Assembly: GCA_947683425.1 (NCBI GenBank)
Contig: CANTUQ010000106.1
Location: 2,876,001 to 2,940,000 of the forward strand
From: Excoecaria cochinchinensis
Taxonomy: Eukaryota; Streptophyta; Magnoliopsida; Malpighiales; Euphorbiaceae
Reading direction: 5' to 3'
Length of the DNA stretch: 64,000 nt
The translations under genes and the position numbers were made by a program. This document shows positions 58,138-64,000 of the stretch, in pieces (position 1 is the stretch's first letter; every line of letters begins with the position of its first letter). A model generated the notes under the pieces. The model did not search any database. It was not told the DNA's origin and was given only the letters and a program-made list of their open reading frames with translations.

Positions 58138-58875
58138 ATAATCACAACAGAGAGGGTCAGAAACTTTGCATGGAAAAACATCATCTGCAGGTATGGCTTA
58201 CCTAACATTTTTATTACAGATAATGGCAAGCAGTTCAATAGCTCCATCTTCAAAAATTTTTGCCAAGGCTTGCACATCAACCTGAAATTCACCTCAGTCA
58301 CCCACCCCCAAAGCAATGGGTTGACCGAAATCTCTAATCGGATCATCCTGGAAGGCTAAAGAAATGACTGGGTGAGGCAAAGGAAAATTGGACTGAAGAG
58401 CTGCAGAGTGTTCTATGGTTTTACAGGATTTCACCAAGGACGAGCACTCATCAAACGCCATTCTCTTTTGTTTACGGATCCGAAGCAATGATACCAGTAG
58501 AGATTGGCCTCCCATCTTATCGGTCAGTATTCTATTCTGATCGGATGAACATCCAGGGAAGATGCCGAGACTTAGACCTGATAGAGGAAAAGAGAGAGGA
58601 TGCCTACGCCAAAATTTCCGCCTACAAATAAAGGGTCACCAGATACCACAACATGAAGGTGAAGTCTAGAGCTTTCAACGTTGGTGACCTGGTGCTCAGA
58701 AAGGCGGACATAGGCATGAGAAATGCAGGAGTCGGGAAGCTAATGCCGAACTGGGAAAGGCCTTACAAAATCTCCAAAGTCTTAAGCCCAGGTACATACA
58801 AGTTTAGAACATTAGAAGGGCTAAACATCCCCAGAAGCTAGAATGTCGAAGTACTCAAGAAGTACCACCTATATT
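58138..58875 (+). pseudogene. pol: D integrase, C-terminal part
   Basis: Continues ERVRNFAWKNIICRYGLPNI, then ITDNGKQFNSSIFKNFC (second catalytic Asp) and THPQSNGLTEISNRIILEG (catalytic Glu). After a frame change come ENWTEELQSVLWFYRISPRT, PFSFVYGSEAMIPVEIGLPS, AFNVGDLVLRKA and RPYKISKVLSPGTYKFRTLE. Stops replace Gln (SAYK, stop, RVTRYHN) and Trp (RS, stop, NVEVLKKYHLY). There is no chromodomain, as expected for Tat. Confidence 0.88.
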
Positions 58876-59571
58876 AATGTATCAGGAACTGAATTCAATA
58901 AATAAAGAAATTCTTTTCCATCTCTATAAAAGGTATGTATGGTACAACTTATCCGCTAGGCTTGATGCTCATCCCAAGCCAAAAATGCAAAAGTTGGAGT
59001 CCATTTGTTTGCAGGTCAAGCTCCTCTGTTAGGCTTGATGCTATTCCTGAGCCGAAAATATGAAAATCGTGTAACTCCCGTTGGCTCATCCGCTAGGTTC
59101 GACGCCAATCCCGAACCAAAAATGCGAGGGTCAAATTAGACTGACAGTTTCTCCCGAGTTAAGTGTTGCGCAACGATCACGGATCGAAATGCAAATTAAA
59201 AAGCTAACTTAACGTACGAAATCGTTCGCCCAATTCCAAGTTAATGCGAGGCCGAGAGGTTATTCGCTATGCTTGACGATCAGATTACGCGCCCGATCTC
59301 CAAAAGTCTAATTTATAACTTGCGCCAGATGACCGGCTAATTGTGCTTTTCCAATCAGATCGAACAAATCAATCACTGGTTTTAAAAGTTATTGATTCTG
59401 AAGCTTAAAAAGCTTTTTCAAATTCAGGAAGTATCTCTGCTTAATTAGCTTGATCATATTAGCAAACCATATCTGAAAGAAAACCTTGCAGTTTATTGAA
59501 ATTTGCAGTTTATTAAAAAATGATAAATTGTACAAGTTACAAGAATCATTACAAAAGGAAAAGAGAAAAAT
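58876..59571 (+). other. Noncoding region of D with a short tandem repeat
   Basis: Three diverged repeats start near 58952, 59025 and 59089 (spacings 73 and 64 bp), with the core CGCTAGGCTTGATGCTCATC and then AAAAATG. A fourth fragment lies near 59268. No protein is seen on the plus strand. Confidence 0.6.
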
Positions 59572-61366
59572 CTAAGTCTCTATATTTACAATTTCTAAAT
59601 TGACAGGGGCCGACATCAGGTCAGCAACAGGCTCTGCATTCGGCTCGGTAGGAAGTTGGGAAGACTCGGCAGCCACCTCAGAGATAGGCTCTGCTGGTAA
59701 GGAAGTACCAACTTCAGGTCCGGACAGCGCACCAGGCAGAACTTCAGATGACAAGAGGTTTCCACTGGTTGTTCCCTCGGCCGCCTCCTCTTGAGGAGCC
59801 TCCTCATCATCATCACTAGATGGGGGGTCAGGCAAATTCCCTGGGTCCTCTATCCAGTTGAGTTCAGCCTCAGGAAAGCGCTTCCCGGCCTCATAAATCA
59901 ACCAAGATAGCAACTTCCCTTGAGCTTCACCCAATTGATCAAATAGTTGCTCCTTCTGAGAGGCAAGCTCCTCCTCAAGCCTCTTTCTCCATGTTGTCTC
60001 CTTATCTGCCGAAGTGGCCTCCAGGGAGTCCCGCTCGATGCGAAGCTGGTCACACTCCGCCAAAGCTTTGCCCCTCTCCTTGTTGGCCTTGGCACACTCG
60101 GCGCCCAGAAGCTTAAACTCGGCGCTCAGTCTGGCCGCCTCCTCCTCGAATTTCTTGCACTGAGTGCTATCGGCAGTTAGGCGTGCAACTTCTCCCTTCA
60201 ACCGATCAACCTCACTTTGCCGAGTTCGAAACTCCTGGGCATGCTGAGAAGCCTCGTTCTTCAAGCTTGCTACCTCCGAACGAAGGACAAAAGCCTCCTT
60301 CTGAGCAGCATCAGATCGAGCATCTACCTCCCCCTTCGCGCGCCTTTCGCTGCAATTCGGGCATCCACTGTAGCCACCAGTTCAGCAGCCTTCTTCAGAG
60401 TGGCCTCTTCAGCCCGCTTCTGCGCAGCCTCATCCAGCTGAGTCACCTTATTTTGAGCAACCTCCCTTAGAAGTGTAATGCTGAGAGGCTGCATTTCCTC
60501 AGAATCAGACTCGACCATCAGCCTGAGTAGACACCGACCCTCTGCACCAAACTGGGATGCCGCAGGACCAAAAATAATCAAGGCTGGACGAGAGGCAGGG
60601 ACGGCAGCAGCAATAATGGCAGCGAGGGAAGGAGCATCCGCTGGACCCTGTGAAGCATGGACTTCTAAAGAGGGTAAGATCTTCCTTTTTTTCTCTTTCC
60701 TCTCCTCCCTCGAAGCCCGTTCGGCCTCCTTCTTCGATTGACCCAATCGGCATGCTGCTTTGCCACGTCATCTCCTCCAGCCATCGCGCTCGCAGCTGCA
60801 TCACAGAGACAAATAAGATAAGCATTCTTTCCACCCAAATTAAGATTGAATGTACATGCAATGCATGACTGCCAACTTATGCTGCTTCCCCTTTTCCAAT
60901 CTTAATGCTCACGTTCTGCGTTTTCACCAGCCTCGGAGCTAGAAGACCCGAACAACATCCCTAGAAGATAATTGGAGTCGTAGGGTTCTCCTCGCCTTGC
61001 CACAGCGTCCATCAATTTCTTGATGTCGCCCTCGTACAAGGGCTGACTGGCAGTTTGGTCTCTCAAAATGGTGGCCCCCTCCGATCGGGTAAGCCGCACC
61101 CCGAACCCACCAGCCATCCCTACCAAAAAAATACCTCTCCTTGAACCCTTTTATTGAGGAGGGGACATTGAAGAGCTTCCTCCTCGGTCGACTGGTAAAG
61201 TAGTACTCTGTCCCATCACCCCGAACACATTCGCAGGGAAGCCGTATCGAGAAGGAATTTCAGCCACTTCTCTAGGGCTCAATTTGAAAAAATGATCAGC
61301 CGTTGGCTCATCCCTGTATGCCTCCATGAAACTCCTATCTATTAATTGACCACTGCTGGAAGCCAT
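59572..61366 (-). pseudogene. D antisense ORF: coiled-coil protein, broken
   Basis: Encoded opposite to gag-pol, as in other Tat elements with an antisense extra ORF; function unknown. The start is likely the ATG at 61366 (MASSSGQLIDRSFMEAY), followed by FFKLSPREVAEIPSRYGFP. Further pieces in other frames are RLTRSEGATILRDQTASQPL (to about 60912), then KKEAERASREERKEKKRKI and AAQKRAEEATLKKAAELVA. The long heptad region is SEVDRLKGEVARLTAD, LSAEFKLLGAECAKANKERG and RLEEELASQKEQLFDQL. The tail is acidic (PPSSDDDEEAPQEEAAE). A candidate donor GTGAGC at 60912 suggests splicing, but frames also shift by decay (near 60340). Confidence 0.65.
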
Positions 61367-61682
61367 TTTCAGCGAAAAGGGAAGAAGCATAGTAACCCTA
61401 GTCTCTAATAGGGCGTTGAAGATCTACGCTATAAACTTCTTCCCAGAAATCCAAAATAAGACGAATACAGAGGCACAATGGAAAGAATGAGAGGAAAATA
61501 AAAGACAAGCGAGCAAAAATTACTTACTTACTTGGATAATCTTGCAGGAACTCTGAAAAACCTCTGGGATCAGAAAGCGAGAAATCGCCGGAATGTGAAA
61601 GATGAAAGAAATGAGAAGAAATTTTGGCAGAGTTTCTCTAAGGGTTACTGAAAAGTAAAGAAAAAACTGCCCAAAAGTTACC

Positions 61683-61690
61683 TATTTATA
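61683..61690 (-). promoter_or_regulatory. TATA box for the antisense ORF of D
   Basis: TATAAATA on the minus strand in CCTATAAATAGG, about 320 bp before the antisense ATG and outside the LTR. It looks like an independent internal promoter pointing away from the 3' LTR. Confidence 0.5.
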
Positions 61691-61946
61691 GGCAAAAACT
61701 TCTTGAATACGCCAATTGTCTCGCCACAGGATGCTCGCCACATGATATCAAAACATTATTACGTTACGAAGAACGAAGCGTCACTCTCGACGTGTGTGCA
61801 ACATTAAATGAAATAGATGTCTGAACAGACGCGTCTCTTCAGATGAGCGCCTTTCAAAATTCGAAAATTCTGCCAACGGTCGCTCCCCGATCGGAGCACC
61901 TTAGAGTAAGACTCTCTCGATTGAAATTATTTTGAGGGGGGATAAG

Positions 61947-62363
61947 TGATAACTATGAAAATGTCATTTGCCATGGCCCAGACAGTTGGCCCAATACACC
62001 CAGTAAGGCCCAAAGCCCATCAGCAAAGAGCACCACGCGTGAGCTAGAAGCCAAGACAACAAGTCCCATCAGTCCACTGACACAAGGCAGCGCCCACGCC
62101 CTTCACCTGCTCTGACTACCAGTTATCATGCCCCAAGCACTCAAGTGCATCCTTCCTGTCTCCTATAAATAGCCCAACGCACAGTGGCACCAGGTATGAA
62201 AAATCTCTGAGACTCTCTCTCTAAGAATTCTTTCTCTAGAAAGCTACTAACTTAAGTTTCGGAGTGCTCACACCTGGTCCGACCGGACACTCTTTCTTGC
62301 AGACTCCAAGATTCCGACCGGCTCTTTCTCTCTCTTTTAGATAAAGACTCCCACATCTTATCA
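61947..62363 (+). repeat. D 3' LTR
   Basis: 417 bp, preceded by the purine tract GAGGGGGGATAAG (61934-61946) and followed by ATTAA. The TATA box is near 62164. Confidence 0.9.
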
Positions 62364-62665
62364 ATTAATTATCATCACACTATAAATATTCATAATTTAT
62401 CCAATATACCGTATAAAATTTCCAAAAATATATTACCAACTTAAAGTCAAGAATATCTTAAATATAATTTAATAACTGAATTCTGTTAAAAGCATCAATT
62501 GTGAACTTCTTCACATTCAAACTTTTGGTATATCATCGAGTCACATGCTTAATAGATTTTTCTAAAACAGATAAAAATAATAATTTGCCAAAATCATAAG
62601 AATTTAGATGAGAAATAAGAGAGTAGTTGTGGGAATTATTAAGTATATCATGCAGAATAAGTAGG

Positions 62666-62759
<94 letters not shown>

Positions 62760-63005
62760 CATAAATTTAACAAATATAGTATTAACAGCAAACTACTGCA
62801 TTGTATAAACTTAAATATGCTGCAATTCAGGTAAATACTTTATGCATGCATCACACATTTTTCAAAAGTTTCTTAACTAATCCATAGTAGCCTCACCTAT
62901 CAGCATTGATGAGCCAATCAAATACAAAATTTTCCAGCCCAGACCACAGCCTCTCTACAATGAAAGCAAGCTATCTTATTTCTCTCGTTTGAACTAAATA
63001 AGCAA

Positions 63006-63043
<38 letters not shown>

Positions 63044-63443
63044 TAAATTTAACAAATATAGTATTAACAGCAAACTACTGCATTGTATAAAATTACAGAA
63101 AACAAAAACAATAACAGAATTGCATCCATTAGAGGCTGTTGCAAGTTTCAACAACACAAATTTGCTAACAAATATTAAAATTAAATAGCAAAAGCAACAA
63201 AGTTGAAAATAAAAGTACATCAAAGGGGAACAAGGGAATTCTACCACGCTGGAAGATTGGAAGACTATTTCTGTTATCTCTACTACTGGCAGAGCTGCTC
63301 AACCGCAGTCACAATCTGGGATGGTTGAACCACATCTATTCTTCCAATGCTCCAGCGTAGGGGGTTGGCACATCCTGTGAAGACAAACATACAATAACTG
63401 CAGCCAAGCTAACGCTAATGCCACCAGTCCTCATGCATTCCTC

Positions 63444-63519
<76 letters not shown>

Positions 63520-63610
63520 CAACAATACTAATACTACTACTACTACTAATAATAACATTAATAATAAAACAATAATAAAGATAAAATAACAATTAAAAAA
63601 AAAATCACCA
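62364..63610. other. AT-rich flank with microsatellites and a short duplication
   Basis: No gene. A (TA)n run of about 90 bp lies at 62668-62757 and a shorter one near 63008-63041. Each is followed by the same 50-60 bp (TCATAAATTTAACAAATATA onward, at about 62759 and 63041). An (ATA)n run of about 75 bp lies at 63443-63517, followed by imperfect ACT/AAT repeats. Confidence 0.8.
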
Positions 63611-64000
63611 ACCTTCCTCGCCGGAGCTCTACCGGTGGACGACACCACCACCGAAATAAAGATCAGAGCGTCTGGAGTCACCCGCCGGTTGTCATGCTCC
63701 TGAAGGAGGCGCTATTTGGCCAAAAATGGCATCGGCAGCTTTGACGCTCCTCTCTCTGATCTTTCTGCTGTCGGCGAGTAGGGAGGCGTGGCGAGTACCG
63801 ATCGAAGAGTCTCGATCTTATAAGTCGTCCGCTACTGTCCGTGAGATCAACAGTCACCGGAAGTGGCCGGAATGAGCAAGAGAAGTAGCGGAGATCTCTG
63901 GCTTCTCTCTCCCGAACGGGGTAGAAGCGGCGGAGATCTGTGGCTGGATGGAGGCGAAGGTGCGGGCTGGCAGTTGCAGCAGTGGTCGCGAGTCATCGCC
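63611..64000 (-). other. GC-rich segment related to part of H
   Basis: An abrupt shift to GC-rich sequence up to the window edge. Read on the minus strand, about 63780-63620 aligns with H 44290-44480. I find no convincing protein: the minus frame at 63442-63681 runs into microsatellite sequence. It may be a gene 5' end or a LINE 5' region continuing outside the window. Confidence 0.45.

Larger units (their letters stand above)
48680..62363 (+). mobile_element. D: Tat-type Ty3/gypsy element, decayed
   Basis: 13,684 bp including two later insertions (E and F); about 9.5 kb without them. An exact ATTAA duplication flanks it (48675-48679 and 62364-62368). The order is LTR, primer region TTTGGTGCTTTCG, gag, protease, RT, RNase H with a second archaeal-type RNase H, integrase, repeat-bearing noncoding region, antisense ORF, GAGGGGGGATAAG tract, LTR. 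The extra RNase H and the antisense ORF are known Tat-lineage traits. At least fifteen in-frame stops make it inactive. Confidence 0.92.

Noticed and set aside
63442..63681. 79-residue minus-strand frame at the right edge
   Set aside because: The second half is poly-Tyr from the ATA repeat; the first half matches a segment with stops in H.

Overview
This is nuclear DNA of a flowering plant, probably a eudicot. It is AT-rich and made almost entirely of transposable elements, mostly LTR retrotransposons nested inside one another. I see no intact host gene, no RNA gene and nothing prokaryotic. Genus cannot be told from the sequence.

Layout. (1) 1-33240 is a tandem array with a 16,070-bp period. 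A Ty3/gypsy Tekay-type chromovirus ('A', minus strand, ~2.9-kb LTRs) appears as LTR-internal-LTR-internal-LTR. The first two LTRs carry the same Athila-type element ('B', plus strand, 8.3 kb) at the same site; the third LTR lacks it. B keeps gag and an Athila-type second ORF but has no pol. (2) 33241-36350 is the 5' end of an older Tat-type element ('C', minus). A landed in its gag, and a 1.7-kb solo LTR ('G') landed in its LTR. (3) 36351-42985 is AT-rich DNA with one 681-bp non-autonomous hAT element. (4) 42986-46640 is a small non-autonomous LTR retrotransposon ('H') whose body consists of host-gene pieces (STT3, probable ABCA, UNC13/PATROL1-like) plus a tandem repeat. (5) 46641-48679 holds a LINE RNase H remnant abutting one end of a CACTA transposon. 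(6) 48680-62363 is a Tat-type element ('D') full of nonsense codons, with solo LTRs 'E' and 'F' inside pol and an antisense ORF with its own TATA box. (7) 62364-64000 is AT-rich DNA with long microsatellites and a GC-rich segment related to part of H.

How the parts relate. A is dead: two gag stops, a lost zinc-knuckle ligand, an RT active-site change, an RNase H stop and an integrase frameshift are identical in both copies. B would need pol supplied in trans, but its two ORFs stay open in both copies. The order I infer for the left third is C, then A into C, then B into an LTR of A, then unequal crossing-over between LTRs of A with the exchange near 15.25-15.41 kb. The most interesting signals are H (multi-gene capture), a fixed-spacing TCACG dyad array in the U3 of B that recurs upstream of its second ORF together with a candidate leader intron, and base-pair-compensated hairpins in the 3' part of B. 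Divergence figures are hand counts.
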